64,000 nt of DNA. Origin: Benincasa hispida (Eukaryota; Streptophyta; Magnoliopsida; Cucurbitales; Cucurbitaceae). Under the pieces are notes generated by a model. The model was not told the DNA's origin and made no database searches. It saw nothing but the letters and a program-made list of their open reading frames with translations. The stretch spans positions 59,776,936 to 59,840,935 of the forward strand of contig NC_052359.1 of assembly GCF_009727055.1 (NCBI RefSeq), given 5' to 3'. A program made the position numbers and the translations under genes. Positions 47,561 to 59,830 of the stretch are shown here, piece after piece (position 1 is the first letter of the stretch; the number at the start of each line of letters is the position of its first letter).

Positions 47561-48554
47561 ATAACTTTCAAAGAAGAACACTAGAACGGTTTATAAAACG
47601 TGGGGAGGAAGATGATTTCATGGAGGCTGAAGTAGAGCTTCAACTTCCTTCTTCTCCCTCCATATTTTAGCATCATAGCTTAGGTTTTACATTTTATTTT
47701 GGGTTATAATCGATGGATCGAATCTTTATCTCGAGTTTGTCTATAAATTTTTGGAGGTAATTCCTATCTAATTTCTTTGAGCAAGAGTTCTTATGTTCAA
47801 TTTCTTGAGATTTCCTTGATTAAATTTGATATTCTTCGACTCTATGCTTTCTTTGAATCTTGATGTTATTTGGATTTGAATTTATGTATTGGACTAACGA
47901 CCCTATCATAATTGCATGTCTTTACTTGTTAATCTCAAGCTCGCGCGTTTCCTTATGTTCTTCTATATTTGAATTTAACCTAGTAGCATATGATTGAATG
48001 TGAATGCTTAGATTTATAGGTTGGACTTGAATATTAGCAATGTATGTTCAACCTAGGTTCAAATAACAAATTGATTAATTGAATTGGGCTATTCAATCAA
48101 TTAGTCAACATAGCTAAATCCTTGATCTTCATGCATATGATTTTTAATTCTATATGATCGCTGAAACCCAACAGAATTAAGAGCATATAGTTTAGTTAGG
48201 GTTGGCTTTCTAACTTTAATTAATGTTTAGGACGCTTAATTGAATTAATTTTAATTGGCTGTCAACCTTTCTAGAAACTAGTTAAGCAAAATCAATTTAG
48301 TAGTTTTGCATGCATGAAATGGAATGTTTGTTTAATTATTGAACTCCATGATAGAAATTGCATAGGATTCTCTCTCTTGCTCGAGAAATTAGATAGACCC
48401 CTATCCTAGATTACATTTACCCTTGCATTTCATGTTTCACGCGTTTATCTTTTTCACGCCAAAACCTCTAATTTACCGCTCTTGTTAAGAAATTGGCTTA
48501 ACGAAACAAATCTCGCTTCCTTGCGAATCGACCCAGACTTACCACTATTGTTAT
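47561..48554. other. Retroelement-derived non-coding DNA
   Basis: No gene. The right part, with CTTCCTTGCGAATCGACCCAG just before 48550, resembles a phrase I know from untranslated regions of Athila-like gypsy elements. Confidence 0.4.
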
Positions 48555-49216
48555 TGTTTGGTTTTATGCTCTAAAACTCGTAGATAGTAAATGCTATTAA
48601 TTGACCATCATCAATAAAGAGTTATAGATGTTAATTCAAGAGATGTTTAGATTTAATATATAAATAGTTATTTAATTAATGTGCAAATTAAATTAAATAA
48701 ATATTATTTAGTTGTGCTAATTAATCAAATAAGTGTTAATTAATTATTTAATTGTGAAAAAGGGAAATAAGAAAAGGATTAGGAAAAAGGTTTGACCCTT
48801 TCTATATAAAGATTTCCCTATGACCCATTTAGCATACACAAACACTGAAAGTACACAACACACAAGTGTGCAAAATTTTCACTAAGCCACAAAGAAAACT
48901 CTCTCTACTCTCCACAAGCCTTTTACCTTTCCCTCTCCCAATAGTTGGATGCCATCTATCATTCTATTGGAATCCTAGAGAATAATGAGGTTACTCTCAT
49001 GGTTGTGTTCGAGATTGTTTAAGAAATCGTTCAGGATTGTTCTTGGAACTTAAGAATCTACAAAGGTACATATGGTTCTAACCTTTTTCCCTAAAGCATA
49101 CTATTTTACATGTTCATATTATGTTTTAGTATAATGAATTTGTTTATATAAAAATTGAATTGCAGGATGCAAGGCGTTCTCACAAAATGCTTCCACTGCG
49201 GGATTCATTCCCTTCA
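48555..49216 (+). mobile_element. LTR with internal deletion, TGTTGG.TTTTATG family
   Basis: TGTTTGGTTTTATGCTCTAA to TTCCCTTCA, about 660 bp. The start matches the right end of solo LTR 2 and the end matches its left end; a stretch of more than 1 kb is missing near 48648. It has TATATAAAG (48820-48830) as a possible promoter box. Confidence 0.8.
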
Positions 49217-49218
49217 AT

Positions 49219-49230
49219 TGGTATCAGAGC
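49219..49230 (+). other. Primer-binding site
   Basis: TGGTATCAGAGC, the exact plant initiator-tRNA site, 2 bp after the LTR. Only about 90 bp of internal DNA follow before another LTR starts at 49313. Confidence 0.85.
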
Positions 49231-49312
49231 CGATTTCTTGCATCCACATTCTTGTATTTTCCGAAACAAAATCAATTTAGAAGTGGGTTTAATATTCTAC
49301 ATTTGGAATGAT

Positions 49313-50519
49313 TGTTGGGGTTTGTGCCCTAAAGTCTCGTGTTCTGTAGTTTGTAAACAACTTTGTACGAACACTTGTGATGTATAATATAAATGATATT
49401 TACTCCACTACTTGACTTTGCACATTTAGATGTTTTTTATTTTACCACAAACCAATAAGCTTAATATCTCTGGTTATCTGTATGTAACTCAAGCATGCAT
49501 GTGGTGACATACAAATGGATCATGTCTTAAGTGATAACCAAAATAGTCTGTAATATATGGATATAGGAGGGAAACCTTATCCTGGTATCCCTAGGGATGC
49601 GGCCCTCTATGTGGAATGGTCACAAATGTTGTAACTTGTCACAGATGGTCTGATCCTGATCATTCGTATTGGGGACATGCGAGCAGAGGCGTCTTATACA
49701 AAAAGTTTGTATAAGACCTGACCACGAAGTGTTAACGTCTCGTTATATAACCCTTCTATTCTAAATAATTGATGAGTGCATTATAAATAACTGGCGGTGT
49801 GTTGTCTCGTAGGCACAGAAATTATGTTAAAGAAAGTGTCGTTGTTTAGAAAATCAGTGCCTATATGATAGTGACTGCACGATCGCTTACATATACGATA
49901 CTGCTAAGCGATCGCTTACTGATTATACCGTCGCACACTATTAACTAAACGATCGTTTACCTTTTCCTAGGCGATTTTTTAGCTCCCGATATTTACTACG
50001 ATTGCTTTGTTTTTCCCATGCGATCATTTGGACGATCGCTCGCCCTTTTCCTATACGATCGTTTATACGACCATTTACCCTTTCCTACACGATCGTTTAG
50101 ACGATCGCTTACTTTTCCTACATGATCGTATACTTCACCTAAACTATCAAGCACCTTGTCTATACGATAGACGACCTCATCTCCCACTTGCTTGATTGTT
50201 GTGTACGGTCTTTCTTCCTCTTTCCCTCTACCAAATTTGAACAAAGCCCACACTTTGGATTCTCACTCTAAGAATATTAAGGGCTCTGAATGGTGTTGTC
50301 TTCTCTGTTTCCTTCTGTCCGAGCAGTGATTGTTGGAGGTAGACAGTTAGGTTTTAGACTCGCTGTGAAGAAAAAATCTTCATCTAGTATGATCTTTTGA
50401 TCTCTTTAGCATTATGAATGCATATTGGTATGTTTTGAATGTATATGCGGTAATTCTGTCACAATGAATTGGAAAGATCCGCTTCCGCTTGTAGGTAGTC
50501 TTGAATAAGAGTTCCTTCA
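49313..50519 (+). mobile_element. LTR with ACGATCGTTTA array
   Basis: Begins TGTTGGGGTTTGTGCCC, ends GTTCCTTCA. The phrase TGTAGTTTGTAAACAACTTTG near its start matches, in reverse, the outer end of 54811-56731. Between 49865 and 50180 there are about ten copies of ACGATCGTTTA / GACGATCGCTTAC words. No primer-binding site of standard form follows. Confidence 0.7.
49865..50180. repeat. Degenerate ACGATCG[TC]TTA array
   Basis: About ten palindrome-prone units of the type CGATCGTTTAGACGATCG separated by pyrimidine-rich CCTTTTCCTA spacers. Confidence 0.8.
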
Positions 50520-50789
50520 ATTTGAATGTTGGATTGCAAGAGTGGATGTTTTCAATTATGACACGTAGATTACTTTTAATTTGATTAAATTGTAAGGGCT
50601 CATTGTATTTCTTGGGCAATTTAATTCTTGCTTCAAGTCTGTAAGTCCGTGTCGATCGAAAGAATAACGGTTGCTGAAGAGATTAGGAAGAAATGAAAGT
50701 GTTTGAGGCAATTTTAGAGTCGAAAATGATGTGAACAACAACATTTTGTAGCTTAGTGTCGCGACGCTGTTATCACAACGTTGGAACGT
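50520..50789. other. Internal retroelement DNA without ORF
   Basis: No gene. The tail AACGTTGGAACGT includes the target duplication of the next element. Confidence 0.5.
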
Positions 50790-52941
50790 TGTCACACCCC
50801 GCCCCGAGCCCGCACTCCTGAGCCCAAAGAGAGGTGTGGGGGACCACAAATACCACCATTTTGTGATACCTACAGCCCATCTGAACCTTTTTACTACACT
50901 TGGTAAACTTTAAATCAAAGAGATAACAACAACTGATTATGCAGGTCCATTTTATTACAACCATGTAATGTTTATACAACTCCAAGACTTAACTACAACG
51001 TTTACAACAACCAATATGTAAAACCCTCCAGAAGTGCAACTGTTGTTGCAGACCTTGACCTTAGCAGCACCCGGGAACTCCTCACCTTTCGCTACCTTGG
51101 TAATGATAGGAATCTTTCTCTTAGAAGTTCCTTGATTTTCTCGGGCTCTTCTTTTGAACCCTCAAAATCTTAGCTCAGAACTCCTTGTGGTTTGACCGGA
51201 ATCCTCGAAACATCAAAACTGGCTTAGTTTACCCGACAGCTCGACTCTTCTATCTTTTCCTCATTCTCCAGCCTGATTCCTTGGAGTTTCTTCTCCGGCA
51301 GCCCTACCCTTAAAACTAAACACTAAGAACTTTCAGGTTGCTTTGAAATCACTCTAAACGCATGAGTATTCTGGGAGATATCTTCGCCCCAAATTGATGA
51401 TACTTCCAAACTTCCTTCTCTTGGAACTTCATGATCAACGCATAGCTATCTCTAAAACTACTCTTAAACACTCTTCATATTGTATTTCAGGAGGATTTCG
51501 GATTATCAACTCAAAAGAAGGCTTGTGGTGGTATTTATAGGCTCAAGGAAATGATCCTTATAATCTTTACCAAGTCTCAACATAAGACACCTCCTACTTT
51601 GGGTGTTTGCACCATGTTTTTCCACCACCTACTTCTTTGACATTCACCTACTCTTATGCCACACACCTACTTGTGTTATCCTCCTCATGCATAAGACTTC
51701 CTTTGCATGAAACTTAATTCGTTCAGCTCTTACTAACTCAAGTCTACCCATCTCTCGGTATAGCTATTTGTCCAGATGAGTTCATCAATCTTGCGTAACG
51801 CAAGCCTCAGCACCGCCCCATCGCTTGGCTCTTACATCTATCGCTTAGCTCCAACAGCCCAACGTGTAGCTCAATCCTTTAGTAAACGATCTCTCTCTCA
51901 ACAATCTCGCTCTCAACGATCTCGCGCATAGCCTATCATTTAGCTATCGTGCCCATCATTTACCTACATCGTTTAGCACTGAAGCCTTATCGTCTAATAC
52001 ATTGCTCATCTCTTAGCGTCACAACCCAGCGCCTGCGTCTATCGTGTAACGCCCATCGCTTAGTATTCTACCTATCGTGTAGCGTGTCCACCCATCGTCT
52101 AGCGCCTACACCCACTACGTAGCGCCATCGTGTAGTCCATCGCTTAGTGCCGGCGCATCGCTTAACGCTTAACGCTATCGTGTAACGTATAATACTATCG
52201 TCTAGCGCTATCATCCCACTTCTACACTTATCGTCTAGCGCTTACACTGATCATGTAGTACTTTGCCTATCGTATAGCTCGATTGTCTAGCGCGTCATTT
52301 CTACACGATCGTTTAACGCCACGCACATCTTCACGATCGTCTAGTACATCCTTTAACTCTGCGCATTATACGATCGCCTACCTCATAGCTATACGGTCGC
52401 CTACCTCGCTGTTTATTTGCTACATGATCGCCTACCTCATCATGTAGTTCATCGCTTTGCTACACGATCGTCTAGCACCTGCCTACACGATCGCCTACCT
52501 CATCGTGTAGTACCGATCACTTATTAGACGATCGTCTACCTCATCTTGTAGCACTGGTCAGTTGCTACACGATCGTCTGTCCAGTGCCTTGTGCTCAACA
52601 TTTCGCTTTCTCTACTCTTGCTCACGCATACCCAACGCATGAGCAACTCTTAGCAACGCCTCTTGCCAATACTTCGGCCAATCATGCATCCAACCTTACA
52701 AACGTATGGTTGCCTTTCTTCTCATCTTTATGTGTTAATGTATCCTAACACTCAACGCATGGTTCCTTTTTTATTTATACTTAGCCAAATTTCACCAATT
52801 AAGGCTTAACTCAAAACTACTCAAGGAAAATCTATTCAACACTTAGAAATTTCCTTCTCTTTAACATAAGATTTAACTTTCACTTAGCTAATTCCCTTAA
52901 TTACCCACTCAAGTAGGGAAAATGAAAATTCGGGTTCCACA
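50790..52941. mobile_element. Second TGTCACACC-family solo LTR
   Basis: 2,152 bp, TGTCACACCCC to GTTCCACA, with the 5-bp duplication AACGT (50785-50789; 52942-52946). Its outer parts resemble 11434-14373 (shared CCTTGACCTTAGCAGCACCC and CTCAAGGAAAATCTATTCAA). No protein is encoded. Confidence 0.9.
51885..52580. repeat. Degenerate ATCGT[CG]TAGC array inside the solo LTR
   Basis: Roughly forty imperfect words such as ATCGTCTAGCGC, ATCGTGTAGC, ATCGCTTAGC and TACACGATCGTCTAGCAC over 700 bp. A few ACGCATGG words flank it (52620-52770). Confidence 0.88.
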
Positions 52942-54810
52942 AACGTTGAAAGGCAGATGCAATGCAAAGCAGTTGTAGTGTTACAACACTCCGAGTTTCA
53001 ACAGAGTGCTGACGGTGCATGTAAGTACGATTCAACTACAACTATTTTAACCTAATTCCCTTTGTATTATTTAATTAATATTTATTAATTAATTTAATAT
53101 AATAGTTATATTAATTTAATCAATTAATTTTACATTAGAGTGCCAAAATCGGTCCAATTTTTGCTGTTTAAATTATTTAATTATGCATTGGATGGATGTT
53201 TAAATTAATCTTTGAATTCATATTACATATTGTACGTCATATAGATTTAAAAATATCTACCTTAGGATAAACATGTACATGCATCATAAACAAATATAAA
53301 GGGTTATGTTTTATAGATGCATGATTAAATTAGCATGCTCATGCATCATGATATAAGTCTTATGTTAGTGATGTATGATTAACCTAAGCATGTCCATGCA
53401 TCATACTATATATTAAAATTACTATAATAAATAGTGGATGATGTATGTGAATACTTGTTTTTCATTAATGATTTTTATAAATGTTATATTTATCAAATGA
53501 AAATTGAATTTGCATTGAGCATGACATTACTTAGATAAATATAATTGTTGTATTTAATCGATGTCATTAGATGCAAATTTATATGTTTTAGTAAAGCATT
53601 AAAATATAAGAATTATAGTTTTAATGAGATAAATTAAAATCTATAATCAAGAGTTGCATGCAAACATAGATCTAATTTAATAACAAGGTGAATAAGAAAT
53701 TTTGAATTATTGATTTTAATTTCTAATTTCATTTAATTATAACGATTGTAAAATAAATGAAATAAATTAAAACCATACATTGCATCGAATGACATACTTA
53801 ATAAAATTATAACAATATAAGATTATCTAAAGTAATATCATGTCATGCATCATACAATTCCCATTTCATTACTAAACATACATAAAACTTATATATTAAA
53901 GTAATGAAATAATTAATAGCGTACATTGCATCCATACATTCAACTATATATTATAACTCTTATAATATAAATGATGCATGTCTATGTTGTTAATGCATGC
54001 AAGCATATTATAACACTTATAATATAAATGATGCTTGAATAATGCATAACCTATGGTGGTTATTTTACTATATGACATACATTATGACATATATAAATAA
54101 ATTAAATCATACATCATATTCATTATTTAAAACAATGATTGGATTGGATTTGGACTCAAAACCCATCAATTAAATTAATATAACACTTATATTAATTTAA
54201 GATATAAACTAACTATTACAAACTAGTAGTCAAACTGATTCGAAATAAGTGAATAGACCCTTGAAACGCTTAAATCGGATCGAGAACAACTCGAACCAAC
54301 CACGAACTGTCCCAGAAGAACCCAAACGAACTGAACCGGAGAACCCACGAACCGAACCAGAACATCACTCCACGAACCGGACGCTGAACTGCACTTTTTC
54401 TCTGTCTCGGAGCATCGCGACGTTGTGCCCTAACGTCGCAATGCTACGGAAAAGAACTTCGTCTACTTTACAGTCGCCTACTATACAAATTTGAATTCTT
54501 TCATTTCTGCTCCGATTTGGGCCTCGTTTTCTCCAGAAACTCATCAGGAACATCATGAGCGACTTAATATATAACAAATACAGACTCGATTGTAAGATTT
54601 ATGCCCAAAAACGAAAGAGCCTTACAAATTGAAATTGAAAAACTTAAAGCAATAAATGTAAATCCAATCCCCAAAACATCCAAAATTGTAAACCAAAATG
54701 CACATTCCATATACATTCATCATATAAACAGATAATGCAAAACCCACCATTACTATAATTCAATTCTGGAAATTAAAAAAATGAGACCAAAACCTGGCTT
54801 TGATACCAAT
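52942..54810. other. ORF-less internal region between opposed LTRs
   Basis: No protein domain. It is AT-rich with degenerate repeats around GATGCATGATTAA and CATGTCCATGCATCAT (53290-53420; 53940-54040). 54410-54460 holds GCATCGCGACGTTGTGCCCT, resembling DNA near 50755 on the other strand. On the minus strand TGGTATCAAAGCC (54808-54796) is the primer-binding site of the LTR at 54811. Confidence 0.5.
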
Positions 54811-56731
54811 TGAATGAACCTGTGAAGGCCCTGAGTGGAAGTGTGGATCGTCCCAATTTTTTGCTTTTCACAGAATGCAAAATTATGCAGTAACACAAAA
54901 TTTATAGCATGCCAAAAAAAATTGAGAAAAGGAAAATTAGGGTTTCTAGAAAACCTTACCCTTGAAGAACCTTTCTTCACGTGAGTTCCCTTCTTCGAAT
55001 CTTTCACGAACAAAACACGATCCAAAATGACTACGTACTGTCACGAACTCGAAACCCTCGAACTATGGACACCACCACAAGAAGCCTTCTGTATTCTCTT
55101 GGGGTGAGAATCACAAAAGTTTCGTGGGCTCCGTGAATTTTGGGAGAGAGGGAAAGTTTGAGAGGAATGGAGAGATGAGATCCAGAGAATTTTTCTCGAA
55201 GAACCTACCTTTAAATTCTGTGAACTCAAGAAGAGAGGAAAAAAAATAATTTTTTTTTGTACTTTTCCCACACACGCACGAAGTAGAGAGAGAAATGGGG
55301 AAAGAGCTACAACTTCCTCCCAAAAGTATTTTAAAATTAAAATTTATTTTAATAAACCATTTAATATATATTTATATTATAACCATCTTATCATATAATA
55401 TATATTAAACTATATGTTATATCAAATATAACATAAAACATATAGTTTAATATTGTATCAAATACAATATAACCTATAGTTTTCATTCTCTCATTAATGC
55501 ATGGTCTTTAATACAAATCCCATTTATATTAAAATTAATCATATGAATCAAATTCACATAATTAATATTTGAATCATTCAAATATTTTTTTCCTCTCAAA
55601 TAAACTTTATATTATAATGTATCAAATACATTATAGTAATTATATCATATATAATTAAATTATATTAATTATATCACATATAATTAATTCTCTCATTTAA
55701 TTTTAATAATTCAAATTAATCCAAAATTGACCTGTAGATTGAAGCTCTAATAGGACTTGGATAATTAACTAAACTCTTTAATTAAATTACCCAACATCCA
55801 TTAACTGCAGGTCACTCCACTAAAGACCAACAGTTGCACTCTTCGCACTATAGATATATTTCTGTGTTCATTGGATATAACCGAACAACACGGCAATGAC
55901 CCTTCACAAATTACTCGTAACTATAGTTGGGCCAAAATTACCGTTTTGCCCCTATAGTTACATCTAACTCCTTAACCATCGATCCCTCAAATAAACAATA
56001 AATCATAATCCAACTATGACTAATTCCCTCTCGAGCCAAGAGAGGGTGTGACCACATTGTTCAAGCCCCAAAATCAACCTTTAAGAGAGGAATTTATCTA
56101 CTTACCACGACATCAAGGAAAGAGTGAATTTAGTCTTGTGTAGTTGTGTTCCCAACTCTCCAATCAGATGAATCCCTAAAATTGTAGGTTTATTGAATCG
56201 GCGATTTGGCCACTCTCACCTATATAAATCAAAGAACTGCCTTTATAGGCAGGAGTTCACAACTCACTCAGGATTCAGGTAATGTCACCTATGGTCATCC
56301 TGGTGAAATGTAAATCTCTACTATTAATGTTGTTATATAATGAGACTAGTCATTTCGTGGTCCGATATTATACAAACTCTTTATATAGAATACCCTCGCT
56401 CACGTATCTCCACATGAATGATCATGATTAGATCCTTTTTAGCACTTTACAACACTTGTAACATCTACAAAGCAAGTTGTATCTGTAGTGTCACCAAGAT
56501 AAGGTACTCAGCCTTATCCATCTACTGCAAACCGTTTAGGTTATCATTTAAACATGATCCACCATATGTCTCTACATACATGTTTAAGCTACATAAATTA
56601 ACCTAAGATCTTTGTTTATTGGATATAGTGTATGCTCATAAAATAACAATTATTATATTAATAACAATTTGTTTATACAAAGTTTACAAACTACAAGAAT
56701 ATAAGAGAGGTTTAGGACACCAGTCCCAACA
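54811..56731 (-). mobile_element. Large LTR, minus strand, with primer-binding site
   Basis: About 1.9 kb from TGAATGAACCTG to AGTCCCAACA. A primer-binding site (minus-strand TGGTATCAAAGCC) lies 2 bp from its left end, so it is a 5' LTR of a minus-strand element. It shares the ACTCCACTAAAGACC and AGATATATTTCTGTG phrases with solo LTR 2. No gag or pol is found on its downstream side. Confidence 0.75.
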
Positions 56732-56736
56732 ATAAG

Positions 56737-57999
56737 TCTATGATTATATTCCATTAAAGATTCAATCCTCTCTTTTTGAAAATCAAGAACCTTCAAGTCA
56801 TCTTGCCATTTGTTGAATAGTTTCTGATAAGAGGGATAAAAAAGCACAGGATTATTCTCACTGTTTTCACTTCCTATGAACACATCAAGTTTAGGATTCT
56901 TATAAGACGAAGTGTCAAATAAGATGTTACTAATAATTGCCTTGACATCGGCTTCAGAATTGCTACTACTATTAGATTCATCATAAAATCAGGTCAGGAT
57001 GTAACTTCTATTATGCTTTTTCAGAAAATTCGAACATTCATCTTGAAAATGACCATAGTCTTCACATTCTCTGCAGTACTTGAAAGACTTCTCCTTGTTT
57101 TGATAGCTTGTGGAATCAACTTTGTCAACTTTCTTTCAAAAATTTTGAGGTTTAAACTGTCTAGGAGTGGACTTCCTCTAGATTTATAACTTCGAGCACC
57201 TTGATTTCCTGTTTTCTTTTCAAATTATTTGAGAACACGATTGAATTGTTTGGACAGGTAAGATATAGAGTCACCAAAAGACTCACTAGATTCTCTATTT
57301 AGACTATCAGGCTCCTCTTCAACTGAAGATTACAAAGCAATCCTTTTATTTAGTTTTTCTGGTTTTCCATCTAAGGACATCTCAAAGGTCAGTAAAGAGT
57401 CAAATAATTCATCAACCTTCATAGTGGAAATGTCATAAGCTTCCTCAATGGTTGTAACTTTCATTTCAAGTTTCTTAGATAAAGGCCTAAGTACTTTCCT
57501 AACCAACTTTTCTTCATAAATTTTCTCAGTCAGGGTAAATGACTCATTGGTAATATCTAATAACTGAACATTAAATTCAACAATCGTTTTATCATCCTAA
57601 TTTTCAAATTTTGATGTCAACAGTTGCAGTCTAAATAGCTTGACTTTTGATGTTCCCTCATGAGCAACTGATAGGATATCCCAAGACTCTTTAGCTGAGA
57701 TGCACGTATTAATTAAACAAAGTATATTGCGATCAACACCATTAAATATGGCATTTAAAGCTTGTGAGTTTCTAAAAGAAGCTTCATCTTCAACTTCAGA
57801 CTACTGAATTTCTGGTTTCAAGATTTATTTTTCTTCAGCATTCTTCATGGATGGATGGGACAATCCTATGACTACTGCCTTCCATGTTTTGTTGTCGATT
57901 GATCAAGAAGGCAGTCATCCTAGCTTTCCAGTAAGAATAGTTTGTTCCATCAAGAATAGAAGAACATGTAGTGGAACCACATTCCTTAATATCATCCAT
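56737..57999 (-). pseudogene. Copia gag, truncated and broken
   Basis: Starts with MDDIKECGSTTCSSILDGTN (57999), then YSYWKARMTAFLINRQ, the gag start pattern. Further down it has a CCHC zinc knuckle CRECEDYGHFQDEC near 57030-57075. Several stops lie between. It is cut near 56731 by the large LTR, so pol is gone. Confidence 0.85.
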
Positions 58000-58042
58000 G
58001 ATCGAAACACTTGAGATAAAGGTGATCTTCTTTGATACCAAT

Positions 58043-59042
58043 TGAAATTTTGGAAAGTGGTTACTCGCATTCCATATGCTTATCTCACACGGCATCCTAG
58101 TGATTTCAGAAACAATAGTAAAACAACATAGAGTAGATAAAAAAATAAACATATCGAGATTAGTAATCCAGTTCGATGATAAATCACCTACATCTGGGAG
58201 GCAGTGTGTCTGGGAAAGATATTCAACTAATATATATATATATATAAGTCAAGCGATAACAACGTTGTACTTATATGTAAATAACAAAAATTATAGTGAC
58301 ACCCCGTAAAATCCAACTTAGCTGATCACCTAGGCTTCCCCTAGATGTGAGATTCCCTCTCTTTTGAATTTAGGCTCCCCCTAAGTATGTGTATATTACT
58401 GTTGAAATACTTAGGCTCCTCCTAAGTGTGTGAGGCTCACTTTCACTTCATAATATCTTTCCTTCTACTTATGAACTCACTTCACATGAGAACTTAGGCT
58501 CCCTCTAAGTCTTAAGAACTCCCTTCTCAATGAATAATACCTTAGGCTCCCCCAAAAGCTTGAGAAATCATTCTCGATCAACAAAGTCTTAGGCTCCCCC
58601 TAAGGCTGAGCAACCTTCGTGTTGTATTATACTTACTATAAAAGCAAGTGAAGAACATGCCAGCAAGAACACAACACAAAACCTTCTTCTTGAAATCAAA
58701 ACAATACAATATGTATTAGATAGAATTCTCACAATGATATTCTCAAATAATGTGTGTGACAACCCTAGCATGAGAACTTTTTGAACTTAAATAGCATAGT
58801 GGAATGATGCAAAATATCCCCCACATAAAATCTTCAGCTTCACCAATAAGAAAAACATCCCAAATAAAATATTCTATAAAAATAAGTGCAATAAGGAAAG
58901 AAATATTCTGCAGATTTGGCATCTAGAAGAACATCCTCTGAGACAAGATCCACCATAGACAAAAACATAACTCCTAAAAGTTCAAGGAGTCAACGTCATA
59001 AATCTTAAACAAATATATTTAGTCAATACCACGTTTCTAATA
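58043..59042 (-). repeat. 5' LTR of the truncated copia element
   Basis: About 1 kb, similar to the solo LTR at 29983-30980. On the minus strand, TGGTATCAAAGAAG (58040-58027) follows it by 2 bp as the primer-binding site, and gag starts 28 bp later. Confidence 0.88.
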
Positions 59043-59209
59043 CTTTTCAAAAAAATACAATATTTATTAGTTTTCCTTCTATATATTTGGGAAATAATCA
59101 TAATATTTATTCTCTTAAATTAAATTATTATATTTAATTTATCAAATTCTATTAAAATACTTCAAATTAACAACAAAAACTAATTTTAAAATTTATTGGC
59201 CAAAACAAA

Positions 59210-59830
59210 TATAGCTCACTGGCATACAGATGTATTTGTGACTATGTTTTGAATCCTCTTACCCCTCATTATTATTTTGTTGATGTCATATTTTGAACAG
59301 AGGGATCGCATTTGACCTTCACATGACACCAATAATGAACTTGTTTGAAAATGAGAAGAATGTGGCTTGCAAAAGAGAAAATCTGCACACCAGTATGGTG
59401 CTTGCCACACACACTCCGATGCTTAAGTCAAAGAGTTGAAATGTGTGGAAACTAGAGAGCCTGCAAGTAGGATTCGAATTACCTTATATTAAGCTATAAT
59501 AATGTATTTATAGGGGAAGTTGACCTAGGTTGTTCCCTGAAGTTTTGGAGTCGTCTCAAGATAATAATATAATCTATCAGGCCGAGAGACTAGCCCAGTT
59601 TCATGTTTGACTAGGGTCAGCCTCATGTCAAGGTTGAACACCTTCCTTAGGCCATATTCTAGACCTGAAATGATCTCTTGGGTCGAGCATGCATTAGGCA
59701 TACCCCGTTAGGTATTTGGTAAAGCTCGACCTCGGCCTTGGCCAAGGCCGAGCACACTGACTTAGACCAAGACTTAACTCAACCCCTTTTCCTAGATCCA
59801 TTTTGGTCTTAAGTTGCCACTTTCGATCCA
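59210..59830 (-). mobile_element. Probable LTR fragment
   Basis: Read on the minus strand it has CCCTATAAATAC (near 59510), then TCTTTGACTTAAGCATCGGAGT, a phrase of the kind seen near the ends of gypsy-type LTRs, then ATTGGTGTCATGTG as a possible primer-binding site. GC content is higher than the flanks. Neither a partner LTR nor a coding part is present. Confidence 0.45.
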
